Shown piece after piece: positions 28,480 through 38,686 of a stretch of 64,000 nt of DNA. The DNA is from Pseudoalteromonas sp. EB27 (GTDB lineage Bacteria > Pseudomonadota > Gammaproteobacteria > Enterobacterales > Alteromonadaceae): the NCBI RefSeq assembly GCF_001974875.1, contig NZ_MTQD01000008.1, forward strand, positions 62,001 to 126,000. The letters are read 5' to 3'. Position numbers and translations under genes: made by a program. Below the pieces are notes generated by a model. That model had not been told where the DNA came from. It made no database searches and was given only the letters and a program-made list of their open reading frames with translations. The stretch's first letter is position 1; each line of letters begins with the position of its first letter.

Positions 28480-29733
28480 ATGGTTGAAACTCAAAGCGCA
28501 TTAATTACAAATGATGCCGTTGTGCTTGGTTTACTTGCTGTTATTTTGGGGTTTATTTTTAAAACCTCAAACAGTGAACGTCCAGCTTTAAAACGATTTT
28601 ATAAATATGTACCAGCTTTACTACTGTGTTACTTTTTACCTTCGTTATTAAATACATTTGGTATTGTAGATGGTAACAAATCCAATGTTTATTATGTAGC
28701 TTCACGCTACTTACTGCCTGCTTGTTTAATACTGCTCACCATTAGTATTGATTTAAAAGCGATTATTAATTTAGGTCCTAAAGCGCTCATTATGTTTTTA
28801 GTGGGGACATTAGGTATTGTTATCGGTGGGCCATTAGCTATTTTAGTAGTGAGTGCATTTGATCCAAGTATTGTTGGCGGGCATGGACCTGATGCCGTAT
28901 GGCGCGGTATGACAACCGTTGCGGGTAGCTGGATCGGCGGTGGTGCTAACCAAGCATCAATGAAAGAAATGTTTGAAGTTGGCGGTGATATATTTTCTGT
29001 AATGATTACAGTCGATGTAATAGTCGCGAATATTTGGATGGCTGTTTTATTGCTAATGGCAGCAAACCACAAAAAGATTGATGCAGCTACGGGTGCCGAC
29101 ACGAGCGCAATTGAAGATCTGAAAAAACGGGTTGAAGCCTATCACGCAGAACATGCACGCATTCCTACTCTTAACGATTATATGACGCTGCTTGCAATTG
29201 CATTTGGTATAACAGGTTTAGCACATTTTTGTGCTGACTTTTTAGGTCCGTACTTTGGCACTACTTATGAATGGGCAAAAGAATATAGCTTAAACAGTAA
29301 GTTCTTTTGGCTAATAGTTATATCGACAACGATTGGTATAGGCTTATCGTTTACTAAAGTTAGACAAATAGAAGCGTTTGGCGCTTCAAAGGTAGCCTCT
29401 AGCTTTTTATATATTTTAGTCGCATCAATTGGTTTGCACATGAACGTAACCGCTATCTTCAATAACCCTGGGTTATTTTTAGTTGGCGCAATTTGGATGT
29501 TAGTGCATGCAAGTATAATGTTACTCGTGGCTAAACTTATTAAAGCTCCGTTATTTTATATGGCCGTAGGCTCTCAGGCTAATGTGGGCGGCGCAGCGTC
29601 TGCACCTGTTGTAGCATCAGCGTTTCACCCGTCATTAGCGCCAGTTGGCGTTCTGCTAGCTGTACTTGGCTATGGTGTGGGTACTTATATGGCTTATATT
29701 TGTGGATTAATGATGCAAGCAGTTGCACCGTAA
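28480..29733 (+). CDS. DUF819 family membrane protein
   Basis: 417 residues with roughly ten hydrophobic segments and the characteristic GSWIGGGANQASMKE and SQANVGGAASAPVVA loops of DUF819 (YjcL-like). The two glycine-rich loops sit in the two halves, as in inverted-repeat transporters. The substrate is unknown. It begins 14 bases after sirB1 with a good AGGAAT site and is an addition relative to the E. coli sirB1-kdsA arrangement. Confidence 0.85.
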   Translation: MVETQSALITNDAVVLGLLAVILGFIFKTSNSERPALKRFYKYVPALLLCYFLPSLLNTFGIVDGNKSNVYYVASRYLLPACLILLTISIDLKAIINLGPKALIMFLVGTLGIVIGGPLAILVVSAFDPSIVGGHGPDAVWRGMTTVAGSWIGGGANQASMKEMFEVGGDIFSVMITVDVIVANIWMAVLLLMAANHKKIDAATGADTSAIEDLKKRVEAYHAEHARIPTLNDYMTLLAIAFGITGLAHFCADFLGPYFGTTYEWAKEYSLNSKFFWLIVISTTIGIGLSFTKVRQIEAFGASKVASSFLYILVASIGLHMNVTAIFNNPGLFLVGAIWMLVHASIMLLVAKLIKAPLFYMAVGSQANVGGAASAPVVASAFHPSLAPVGVLLAVLGYGVGTYMAYICGLMMQAVAP

Positions 29734-29742
29734 GGAATTTAA

Positions 29743-30597
<855 letters not shown>

Positions 30598-30615
30598 TTA
30601 AGCATGATGTTTATT

Positions 30616-30641
30616 AAAAAGCGACTCAGGTCGCTTTTTTT
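30616..30641 (+). terminator. Intrinsic terminator after kdsA
   Basis: AAAAGCGAC / GTCGCTTTT stem with a 3-base loop and a run of Ts. Confidence 0.9.
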
Positions 30642-30718
30642 ATGCCTTTAATATACACAAACTTATATGATGTATATAATCTCACGCATAAGAAAAACTA
30701 ATTCTAAGCTTGGTTATT

Positions 30719-31621
30719 ATGTCAAGACGGGTACCTCCACTAAACGCATTAAAGGCCTTTGAAGCGGCTGCGCGTCATTTAAGTTTTACTAAGGCAGCAG
30801 AAGAGCTTTATGTAACGCAGGCGGCAGTAAGTCATCAAATAAAAACACTTGAAGAGCATTTAGGTTTAAAGTTGTTTTTACGTAAAAACCGCTCATTATT
30901 ATTAACTGAAGAAGGCCAAGGCTATTTTTTAGATATAAAAGAGATTTTTACTCAGCTTATTGATGCCACTGAAAAGCTATTAGCCCGTGGTGCAAAAGGC
31001 TCATTAACAGTAAGCCTAACGCCAAGCTTTGCTATTCAGTGGTTAGTGCCTCGTTTGAGTTTGTTTAATGAGTTGCACCCTGAGATAGATGTGCGAATAA
31101 AAGCGCAAGATCAAGATGAAAACTCACTGACTGATGACGTAGATATTGCTATTTACTATGGAAGAGGTCATTGGAATGGCGTACAAGCGTACAAACTTCA
31201 TACTGAATATTTAGTACCACTTTGTAGCCCTATGTTATTGAGTGGGCCAAAGCCGCTTGACCAACCAAGTGATTTAGCGCATCACACCTTATTGCATGAC
31301 ACCACACGTAAAAACTGGAAAACGTGGATGAAAACTGCAGGTGTGCGTAACATCCAGGTAAATCAAGGGCCTATTTTTAGTCACTCATCAATGGTGTTAC
31401 AAGCTGCAGTACATGGGCAAGGTGTGGCAATTGGTAATAGTGTATTAGCTAAACCCGACATAGATGCAGGGCGTTTGGTTATTCCGTTTAATCACAGTCT
31501 AGAAAGTAAAAATGCATATTACTTAGTGCTTCGCGAATCGCAAACAGAGCTTGGTAAAATAGTTTCGTTTAAAGAGTGGATGCTGAGCTTAGTAGAGCAT
31601 GAGCAAGAACATGAGTATTAA
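30719..31621 (+). CDS. gcvA: LysR-type regulator GcvA
   Basis: I set the start at ATG 30719 (MSRRVPPLNALKAFEAAARH), matching E. coli GcvA; the open frame reaches a TTG 9 bases earlier. 300 residues: an N-terminal winged HTH (LSFTKAAEELYVTQAAVSHQ) and a periplasmic-binding-like effector domain (about 90-295). GcvA controls the glycine-cleavage operon in enterics. The order gcvA-(hydrolase)-ygdD-rlmM supports orthology. No gcv operon lies in the window, and the 120-bp space upstream is too short and on the wrong architecture for a divergent GcvB RNA. Confidence 0.92.
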   Translation: MSRRVPPLNALKAFEAAARHLSFTKAAEELYVTQAAVSHQIKTLEEHLGLKLFLRKNRSLLLTEEGQGYFLDIKEIFTQLIDATEKLLARGAKGSLTVSLTPSFAIQWLVPRLSLFNELHPEIDVRIKAQDQDENSLTDDVDIAIYYGRGHWNGVQAYKLHTEYLVPLCSPMLLSGPKPLDQPSDLAHHTLLHDTTRKNWKTWMKTAGVRNIQVNQGPIFSHSSMVLQAAVHGQGVAIGNSVLAKPDIDAGRLVIPFNHSLESKNAYYLVLRESQTELGKIVSFKEWMLSLVEHEQEHEY

Positions 31622-31623
31622 TA

Positions 31624-32259
31624 ATGATTGAATGGTTTAAAAGCACCGCACAACCTGCAATTGCACAGTTTATATTTGCACATGGTGCAGGTGCCGGTAG
31701 CGATTCTGACTTTATGCAACACATGGCAAAATTAATAAGCGAGCAAGGTGTTGATGTTGGTTTATTTGATTTTGAATATATGCAAGTTGCCAAACAAACC
31801 AATAAACGTAGGCCTCCTGAGCGAGCGCCAAAACTACTTATTTATTATGAGCAAGTGCTAACGAAGGCGCAGCCAGATTTACCGTTATTTATAGGCGGTA
31901 AATCGATGGGCGGACGCATGGCATCAATGCTTGCGTGCAGCACCGAGCAAAAACTTTCGGGTGTTATTGCATTTGGTTATCCATTTCATCCGCCGGGTAA
32001 GCCAGAAAAGTTACGCACCGATCATTTTGCTGATATTGTTTGCCCTTTTTTAGTATTACAGGGCGAGCGAGATACATTTGGTACACGTGAAGAACTGCTT
32101 ACTATGGAAATGCCAAAACAGCCTTTAATCACATGGCTGCCTGATGGCGATCATTCATTAAAACCACGTAAAAAAAGTGGTGTAACTGAACTGCAAAATA
32201 GAGGAGCAGCAGCACTAAGTGCTGTTGAATTTATTAAGCAACAAGTTGAGATGTGTTAA
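31624..32259 (+). CDS. Alpha/beta hydrolase family protein (KANL3/Tex30-like)
   Basis: 211 residues with FAHGAGAGSDSDFM (oxyanion HG motif) and the nucleophile elbow GGKSMGGRM, then VLQGERDTFGT (acid region) and DGDHSLKP (catalytic His). The triad is thus complete. Substrate unknown. It starts 2 bases after gcvA and sits between gcvA and the ygdD-like gene, an extra gene relative to E. coli. Confidence 0.85.
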   Translation: MIEWFKSTAQPAIAQFIFAHGAGAGSDSDFMQHMAKLISEQGVDVGLFDFEYMQVAKQTNKRRPPERAPKLLIYYEQVLTKAQPDLPLFIGGKSMGGRMASMLACSTEQKLSGVIAFGYPFHPPGKPEKLRTDHFADIVCPFLVLQGERDTFGTREELLTMEMPKQPLITWLPDGDHSLKPRKKSGVTELQNRGAAALSAVEFIKQQVEMC

Positions 32260-32278
32260 AACTCGATTAGGGGGTTAA

Positions 32279-32647
32279 ATGATTAAATTATTTTTAATGA
32301 CCGGCAGTGTTTTTTGTATGCTCTCGGTTATGTTAGGTGCATTTGCTGCCCATGGTTTAAAAAGCCGTTTATCGGAGTATTCATTAGGGGTTTTTAAAAC
32401 AGCTGCTGAGTATCAAATGTTGCATGGCCTTGCACTTATTGCGGTGGCTATTTTAATTAAATGGGGCATAAATTTGAGTTGGGCTGGTGGCTTTTTCATA
32501 ACTGGCACACTACTTTTTAGTGGCAGTTTATATTTACTCACTCTAACAGATATGAAGTGGCTAGGGCCGATAACACCGCTTGGTGGATTGTGCTTTATTA
32601 TTGGTTGGATTGTTATTTTAGTGCAAGTTGCACGATTTAAGTTTTAA
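32279..32647 (+). CDS. ygdD: DUF423 family membrane protein (YgdD-like)
   Basis: 122 residues with four hydrophobic segments and the DUF423 signature GAFAAHGLK near the N-terminus and MLHGLALI in the second segment. Function unknown. It has a strong AGGGGG site and stands directly before rlmM, as in E. coli. Confidence 0.88.
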   Translation: MIKLFLMTGSVFCMLSVMLGAFAAHGLKSRLSEYSLGVFKTAAEYQMLHGLALIAVAILIKWGINLSWAGGFFITGTLLFSGSLYLLTLTDMKWLGPITPLGGLCFIIGWIVILVQVARFKF

Positions 32648-32664
32648 AGAGTTTAAGGGTTAAT

Positions 32665-33750
32665 ATGTCTAGTGTTGTGATTTATTGTCGTAGTGGTTTT
32701 GAAAACGATGCCGCTGCTGAAATAACGTTTCATGCTGCAGAGCAGGGTTTTGCAGGGTATGTAAAAGCAAAGCCAAATACAGGTTATGTTGTTTACGAAT
32801 GTTTTGAAGCGCATCACAGCGACGAAATAATCAAAAAAGTCGATTTTAAAAATATGGTGTTCGCACGCCAATGGTTTGCCGGTACATTGCTTGAAAACAT
32901 GCCAGTAGAAGACCGTGTAAGTGCAGTAGTTGAAGCTGCTAAAGATTTTACATTGTGCTCAGAGCTGCGCGTTGAAACGCCAGATACCAATGAAGGCAAA
33001 GAGCTTTTAACGTTCTGTAAAAAAATCTCAACGCCGCTTAAAAAAGCCCTCGAAAAACAAAATACAGTACTGCGTGAGCCAAAAGCAAACCGCCCAGTAA
33101 TGCATGTCATGTTTTTAACAAACAATACGGCTTATGTGGGTTACTCGTATAGCTTTAATAATTCTCCATTTTTCATGGGTATTTTACGCCTTCGTATGCC
33201 AAGCGATGCACCGAGTCGTTCAACGTTAAAACTCGATGAAGCGTTTAATGTATTTATTCCTGAACAGCAACGTGAATCACGTGTGGCAGCAGGTATGCGC
33301 AGTGTTGATTTAGGTGCATGCCCGGGTGGTTGGACTTATCAGCTTGTACGCCGTGGTATGTTTGTAAGCGCGATTGATAACGGTCCAATGAATGACGATT
33401 TAATGCAAACTGGGCAAGTTAAACATTTTAGAGCCGATGGTTTTAAATATCGTCCAGAAAAAAGAAATATTACTTGGTTAGTGTGCGATATGGTGGAAAA
33501 ACCAACCAAAGTGACTACGCTAATGATTGACTGGGCAGTAAATGCATACGCAAAAGAGTTTATATTTAACTTAAAACTCCCTATGAAAAAACGCTTTGAT
33601 AGTGTTTATGAATGTCTTTCGATGATAAGAAAAGAGCTTGAGAAACAAGGTATTAATTACGAGTTACAAGCTAAACATCTATATCATGATCGTGAGGAAA
33701 TAACCGTTCATTTAAACGTTACTAAGGTGCCACAAAATTTGTATAGTTAA
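32665..33750 (+). CDS. rlmM: 23S rRNA 2'-O-ribose methyltransferase (C2498)
   Basis: 361 residues, the RlmM/YgdE length. A THUMP-like N-terminal part (about 1-160) is followed by an FtsJ-type methyltransferase domain with SAM motif DLGACPGGWTYQL near 214 and the K-D-K-E type catalytic residues distributed in LVCDMVEKP and the C-terminal FNLKLPMKKR. It modifies 23S C2498. Confidence 0.95.
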   Translation: MSSVVIYCRSGFENDAAAEITFHAAEQGFAGYVKAKPNTGYVVYECFEAHHSDEIIKKVDFKNMVFARQWFAGTLLENMPVEDRVSAVVEAAKDFTLCSELRVETPDTNEGKELLTFCKKISTPLKKALEKQNTVLREPKANRPVMHVMFLTNNTAYVGYSYSFNNSPFFMGILRLRMPSDAPSRSTLKLDEAFNVFIPEQQRESRVAAGMRSVDLGACPGGWTYQLVRRGMFVSAIDNGPMNDDLMQTGQVKHFRADGFKYRPEKRNITWLVCDMVEKPTKVTTLMIDWAVNAYAKEFIFNLKLPMKKRFDSVYECLSMIRKELEKQGINYELQAKHLYHDREEITVHLNVTKVPQNLYS

Positions 33751-33766
33751 TATGTAGAGGCTAAAA

Positions 33767-36700
33767 GTGGTAAAAAACAATATTAATAAATGGCTAAGTT
33801 TACTTTTTTTATCACTTTTAATCACAGGTTGTGGTGGCGGCGGAGAAGGTAGTGATTCAACTACGCCCTCTGGTAACGCTGCGCCCAGTGTTACGCTCTC
33901 TGTTAGTAGTAACGTTATTGCTTCTAACCAATCATTTACTATTACTGCGCTTGCAAGTGATAGTGACGGACAAATAGCCAGCTATCAATGGCAACAACTT
34001 AGCGGCCCTGAGTTTACGTTCACCTCTAACGGTAACACGCTTACCGCCACTGCACCGAGTGTAACCACTGACACGACCTTTAGTTTTTCAGTTACTGTTA
34101 CTGATAATTCAGGTGCTACTGCACAACAGGTATTTTCAGGCATTATCACTTCTCAAAATAATGCTCCTACAGTTAATATTACAGGCCCAAGTAGTGCACT
34201 TGCTAACGCACAGGTTAGTTTGGTTGCTAACGCTCAAGATACAGATGGAACAATAAGTAATATTAATTGGATTCAGTCTGCTGGGGACAATGTTGAGTTT
34301 ACACAAGCAGATGGAGTCCTTAGTTTTACTGCTCCTAATGTATCTGAAAATACAACGCTAGGTTTTAGCGTAACCGTAACTGACAATGCCGGTAAAAGCG
34401 CTCAAGCGAGTAAAACGGTTTTAATCAATCAAGTAAATAGCGCGCCAACAGTTATTGTTACAGGCCCTGAAGAAGCTGAAAAAGGCGTTAGTGTAACCTT
34501 AGTTGCAGATGCACAAGATAGTGACGGGAGTATTAACAGCATAACTTGGCAGCAAATAAGTGGCCCTGTAGTTGAACTTATTCAAGCAGAAACAAGTATT
34601 AGCTTTAACGCGCCTACTGTTGCACAAAACACCAATGTTACCTTTGTAGTAACTGTAACAGATGACGATAACGCAACAAATAACGCTCAAAAAACAGTTA
34701 TGATATTAGCACCAAACAATCCACCAACTGCAGATGATGTAAGTATTAGCGTGCAATATAATCAAGCCACTGAATTTAGTTTAGTTGTTAGCGATGCTGA
34801 TAACGATAGCGTACAGATTGACTTTGGTGATGATTTAAATGGTGCGCAAATTAGTGTTATTGATGCCCAAGCCTTACGTTTTAGTTACACACCTCCCGCA
34901 AATAGTATCACTCCACAAAGCTATACGTTAACGGCGACTGATACCAAAGACACAACCGAATTTGTACTAAGTATTACCGTTATTGATTCAACGCCCGCTA
35001 CGATTAGTAATGTAACACCACAAAATAGTAATGAACCAGTATTTGTAGATAGCCCTGTTAGCATTACATTTTCAGATATTATGCTTGTGAGTACTTTAGC
35101 CGTTAATTCTAGTAATGGTACTTGTACTGGAAGCATACAAGTGTCAGCAGATAACTTTACTACTTGCTTGGCTTTAACTATTGAAAGTTTGTCGGGTACT
35201 ACCAGCGACACAAGTACTTATTTTCATACTGTAAATTTAAGCGCAAGCTTTGATGAAGACACTCAATATATTGTTCGTGTTACAGCTGATTTAGCTAATT
35301 TTGATAGCACAACTATTTTGGCGCAAACTGCCACCTCGTTTACAACTTCTAGCCAAAATATAAAAATAACAGAGCTTTCATCTGTGCAATTTAGTAACGA
35401 CTTACCTTGGGTTGAACTTTATAATGGCACCGGTGCAACAGTAAATTTACAAGACTATTCTCTTAAAGCTCGCAGTATTAATATGTCTGATAGTACGCTG
35501 AGTGATGAGCAAGTATTTGCGCTGCCTGATAAAGAGCTTTTAAATGGCGCCTATATTATTTTACAAAGTCGCTTTGGTGATGACTTTTTAGCAAGTGCGT
35601 CATTAAATAATACAAAGCTTGTACTTGTTGGTAACGCGAATGATCAAATTAGGCCTTATTGGTACATAAATGGTTTTGCAGAATTACTTAATAGTGCGAG
35701 TACACAAACTATCGATTTTGTTAAGTTTGGAAATTCAACCCAAGAGCCAGTAACAGCCTCGCAGTGGCAAGGAGAAAATGCTGCACAAATACTGCCAGAG
35801 CAGGGCGCCAGCTTAAAGCGTGCGCTCGGCGCAACCGATACCAACCAAAATACAGACTGGAACTACTCAGTATTCAACACTCCGGCAGGGCCTAACGATA
35901 TAACTTGCTCAATAGATGATGATAAAGACGGTATTCCAGATTGCGCAGAGGTAGAGGGAACAACATTTGCTGGGCTGCCTCTGTATGAATGGGGGGCGCG
36001 TACTTCACAAAAAGATATATTTATTGAAATAGATTATATGGATAGTAGTGATGTTGGAATAACGCCTCATCGAACTGCACTTGAAAAAATTGTTAGTGTA
36101 TTTGCAAATAAAGGCTACACCGTTCATTTTGATGTAGGTGATTTATTTGATCAAAATAGCGATATTGCGCCGGAAAACTTTGATTTAGGTGGCGGAAATG
36201 TTGTCCCTTTTAATAGCTATACTCCGTTTGAGTACGATTTAAGTAGCCCTAATTTATTTGCTTATAAAATGGAATATACCGATATAACCCGCAGACCCAT
36301 TTTTCATTACTTATTAATGGCAAGTAGTGGAAATGAAGATGGCAGTATTAGTGGGTCGGGTATTGCTGAGATCAGCGGTAATGATTTAATGGTAACTATG
36401 GGGGGATGGGGCTTAACTTTGGATACGCAAACAGCAACCAATGTAACTTATAATTATCAAGCATCAACTATCTTTCATGAGCTAGGGCATAACTTAGGCT
36501 TATACCATGGTGGCGATGAAGAGATTAACTTTAAGCCTAATCATTTAAGCTCTATGAATTATTTATATCAATTAGCGGGTTTATCAACAATAGGTAATAA
36601 CGAAGGCGATCGTTATTATGAGCGCTTTTATCCAGGCAATGTTAGTTGTGATATTACACCAAATACTAATAGTCATTTAGGCTCTACAGATGATTTTATT

Positions 36701-37075
36701 ATTGATTATTCAAGTGGTAGTTCAGCAGATTTAAATGAGAGCACAATACTTGAAGCACAGGGATTAAATCGAAATGGCTCACTACCTGTTGATTTTAACT
36801 GTAATGCAATTAACACTGAAAGCTTAACCAGCTTTGATAGTAACCAAGATAATACAATATCAATACTTAGTGATGTAGATGAGTGGAATATGCTTAATTT
36901 GCAGTTTTATATGCAAAGTGCAGGTAATCGATTTGGCGTGCCAAATACCAATAATAGTAAGGTGTATAATTTACAAAGCTCGCCTACGTATATTGAAACG
37001 CTGCCCAGTTATATAAAAGAAGCGCAACCAAGTAGTGCAATTATTGCTGAGTTAAAAGCAATTAAAGAGCATTAA
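33767..37075 (+). CDS. Large metzincin-like lipoprotein with Ig-like repeats and a lamin-tail domain
   Basis: 1102 residues from a GTG start. The signal peptide ends in LLITGC followed by glycines, so it is a lipoprotein (Cys about 22). Three PKD/REJ-like repeats of about 93 residues (about 38-316, each starting NxAPxV) lead into a cadherin-like module, a Big_5-like domain (about 410-520) and a lamin-tail-like domain (about 530-650). A calcium-loop-like DDDKDGIPD comes next, then the protease part. The zinc site HELGHNLGLYH at 904-914 is a full HExxHxxGxxH metzincin motif, with SSMNY as a possible Met-turn about 20 residues on. It is probably a surface or periplasmic protease; the target is unknown. 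Confidence 0.8.
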   Translation: MVKNNINKWLSLLFLSLLITGCGGGGEGSDSTTPSGNAAPSVTLSVSSNVIASNQSFTITALASDSDGQIASYQWQQLSGPEFTFTSNGNTLTATAPSVTTDTTFSFSVTVTDNSGATAQQVFSGIITSQNNAPTVNITGPSSALANAQVSLVANAQDTDGTISNINWIQSAGDNVEFTQADGVLSFTAPNVSENTTLGFSVTVTDNAGKSAQASKTVLINQVNSAPTVIVTGPEEAEKGVSVTLVADAQDSDGSINSITWQQISGPVVELIQAETSISFNAPTVAQNTNVTFVVTVTDDDNATNNAQKTVMILAPNNPPTADDVSISVQYNQATEFSLVVSDADNDSVQIDFGDDLNGAQISVIDAQALRFSYTPPANSITPQSYTLTATDTKDTTEFVLSITVIDSTPATISNVTPQNSNEPVFVDSPVSITFSDIMLVSTLAVNSSNGTCTGSIQVSADNFTTCLALTIESLSGTTSDTSTYFHTVNLSASFDEDTQYIVRVTADLANFDSTTILAQTATSFTTSSQNIKITELSSVQFSNDLPWVELYNGTGATVNLQDYSLKARSINMSDSTLSDEQVFALPDKELLNGAYIILQSRFGDDFLASASLNNTKLVLVGNANDQIRPYWYINGFAELLNSASTQTIDFVKFGNSTQEPVTASQWQGENAAQILPEQGASLKRALGATDTNQNTDWNYSVFNTPAGPNDITCSIDDDKDGIPDCAEVEGTTFAGLPLYEWGARTSQKDIFIEIDYMDSSDVGITPHRTALEKIVSVFANKGYTVHFDVGDLFDQNSDIAPENFDLGGGNVVPFNSYTPFEYDLSSPNLFAYKMEYTDITRRPIFHYLLMASSGNEDGSISGSGIAEISGNDLMVTMGGWGLTLDTQTATNVTYNYQASTIFHELGHNLGLYHGGDEEINFKPNHLSSMNYLYQLAGLSTIGNNEGDRYYERFYPGNVSCDITPNTNSHLGSTDDFIIDYSSGSSADLNESTILEAQGLNRNGSLPVDFNCNAINTESLTSFDSNQDNTISILSDVDEWNMLNLQFYMQSAGNRFGVPNTNNSKVYNLQSSPTYIETLPSYIKEAQPSSAIIAELKAIKEH

Positions 37076-37076
37076 T

Positions 37077-37598
37077 ATGAAACTAGGGTTAAGTATTAAG
37101 TTTATTGTTTGTAGTAGTTTTTTAAGCTTACTAATAGCGTGTAGCGATACTAACAATGCACGTGAATGGTTACTAAAAAATGACAATTTATATTATAAAA
37201 ATACAGCTATTGACTGGCGAGTTGAATCAGTAGAGGGCTGTAAGACATGCGTGATAAGCCAAGATGTTGTTTATCAGCCTGAAGGCATTAGTAGTTATAA
37301 TACGTTAATGCAGAGTCAAAATTGGGTGGCGGTACATGAGTTAAGTAAAATCAATGTCATCCGTTTAAAGATGCCAGATCAAACACCTTACTTATTCGTA
37401 GAGCGTATAAACGGGCGAACACTAACGCTGTTTAACCAGCAGCAAAACTACAGTATAAAAATTGGTGAAGTTACAGCCGTTAATTTTAACAATCAGCGCT
37501 TTAGTATTTTGATTAAAAACTTCGAAGAAGTAGATAAACAAAGCGATGCATTACCAAGGCGTGCATCGCTTGAGTTTATTGCTTTAAAAATAGATTAA
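37077..37598 (+). CDS. Small lipoprotein of unknown function
   Basis: 173 residues beginning one base after the metzincin stop. The signal peptide ends in LLIAC (Cys about 22). The rest is a single beta-rich domain with a KTC motif (a third and fourth Cys in GCKTC) and no recognised signature. Its near-zero spacing suggests co-translation with the protease, so it may be a partner or inhibitor, but that is inference from position alone. Confidence 0.65.
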   Translation: MKLGLSIKFIVCSSFLSLLIACSDTNNAREWLLKNDNLYYKNTAIDWRVESVEGCKTCVISQDVVYQPEGISSYNTLMQSQNWVAVHELSKINVIRLKMPDQTPYLFVERINGRTLTLFNQQQNYSIKIGEVTAVNFNNQRFSILIKNFEEVDKQSDALPRRASLEFIALKID

Positions 37599-37621
37599 AA
37601 AAGCACCTTAGGTGCTTTTTT
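37597..37621. terminator. Intrinsic terminator between the lipoprotein gene and cysZ
   Basis: An AAAAAGCACCT / AGGTGCTTTTT stem with almost no loop and symmetrical A/T runs, placed between converging genes. Confidence 0.85.
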
Positions 37622-37670
37622 ATCTCGAGTGCGGTGACCTTTGAATATTGAAAAGTCAGCAACCTATTAA

Positions 37671-38399
37671 TTAACTGCGGTATTTTGACCGATAATTATC
37701 GACCCACAAACGTGTTGCACCACACACAGCTACAGGCATAACTATTAAGTTTACAAAGGGTATAGCGGTTAATAACATAACGGCAAAACCAAACCCATAT
37801 GATAAACCTTGCTTAGATTTTAAATCGTCTTTCATCTGCTTAAAGCCAATTTTATGGTTATCAAATGCATAGTCTTCATACTGCACCGCATACATCCAGC
37901 AGGTAAATAAAACCCATAGTATTTGACCTATGACAGGTAAAACCCAAAGAAGTATAAAAAAGCCAATAGCGCGAGGAAGGTAATAGCACAGCTTTGTCCA
38001 CTCACGGGCAAGCATTCTAGGTACATCTTTAACTAATTCGGAAAAACCGTCATCATTAATTTTTTGACCCGTTAAATAGAGCTCAACTTTTTCACTTAAT
38101 AAAGCATTAAAGGGGGCTGCAATAAAATTAGTGATGACAGTAAAGAGCATGCTGTAGCTAAATAATACGACTAATACTGCAATTGGCCACATTAGCCATT
38201 CAAGCCAGCTTAACCACTCTGGCAGCATATTATTAATGTAGCTAAAGCTATCACTTAGCCATCCAAATAAGAAAAACAACGAGCTACCAAATAGTAAAAC
38301 ATTAATTAAAAGTGGGATAAGTACAAAACGCTTTAACCCTTTTTGGCTAATTAATTTAAACCCCGAAAAAAAATATTCCATACCTTGTGTGATCTGCAC
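37671..38399 (-). CDS. cysZ: CysZ-like sulfate transporter (EI24/DUF540 domain)
   Basis: 242 residues, close to the 253 of E. coli CysZ, with four main hydrophobic segments. The N-terminal GMEYFFSGFKLISQKGLKRFVLIPLLIN and the FIAAPFNALLSEKVE motif are diagnostic of the family. CysZ is an inner-membrane sulfate permease feeding assimilation. No other cys gene is adjacent. Confidence 0.92.
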   Translation of the reverse strand: MQITQGMEYFFSGFKLISQKGLKRFVLIPLLINVLLFGSSLFFLFGWLSDSFSYINNMLPEWLSWLEWLMWPIAVLVVLFSYSMLFTVITNFIAAPFNALLSEKVELYLTGQKINDDGFSELVKDVPRMLAREWTKLCYYLPRAIGFFILLWVLPVIGQILWVLFTCWMYAVQYEDYAFDNHKIGFKQMKDDLKSKQGLSYGFGFAVMLLTAIPFVNLIVMPVAVCGATRLWVDNYRSKYRS

Positions 38400-38629
38400 T
38401 GTAACCTCAAAAAATATTTATCACTAGCTACAGTATAAATAGCTTAATAATTTTGAACAGTATTTTTAAGTAACAAAGTGTTAGCTTTAATGTTGCGGTT
38501 TTGGTTATATAGTACCTATAGGTGTTTAGTAATATGCAATTATGATTAATCAATGTAGATCAGGTTAGTTTTTTATTAATAAAAGAATAAACTTACTAAT
38601 CATGACTATACTGAACTTTACTACATAGA

Positions 38630-38654
38630 AAAAAGCATCTGCATGAGGCTTTTT
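38630..38654. repeat. Orphan terminator-like hairpin upstream of the GAF-PAS-GGDEF-EAL gene
   Basis: AAAAAGC / GCTTTTT with an 11-base loop, about 32 bases before the gene start. Too weak to call a terminator, and on the wrong side of cysZ to serve it. Confidence 0.3.
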
Positions 38655-38686
38655 GTTGTATCAATATGTATAAATAATGCGAGCGA

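Noticed and set aside
30598-30718. Possible GcvB small RNA upstream of gcvA
   Set aside because: Only 121 bases, occupied by the kdsA terminator. GcvB is about 200 nt and divergent in enterics.
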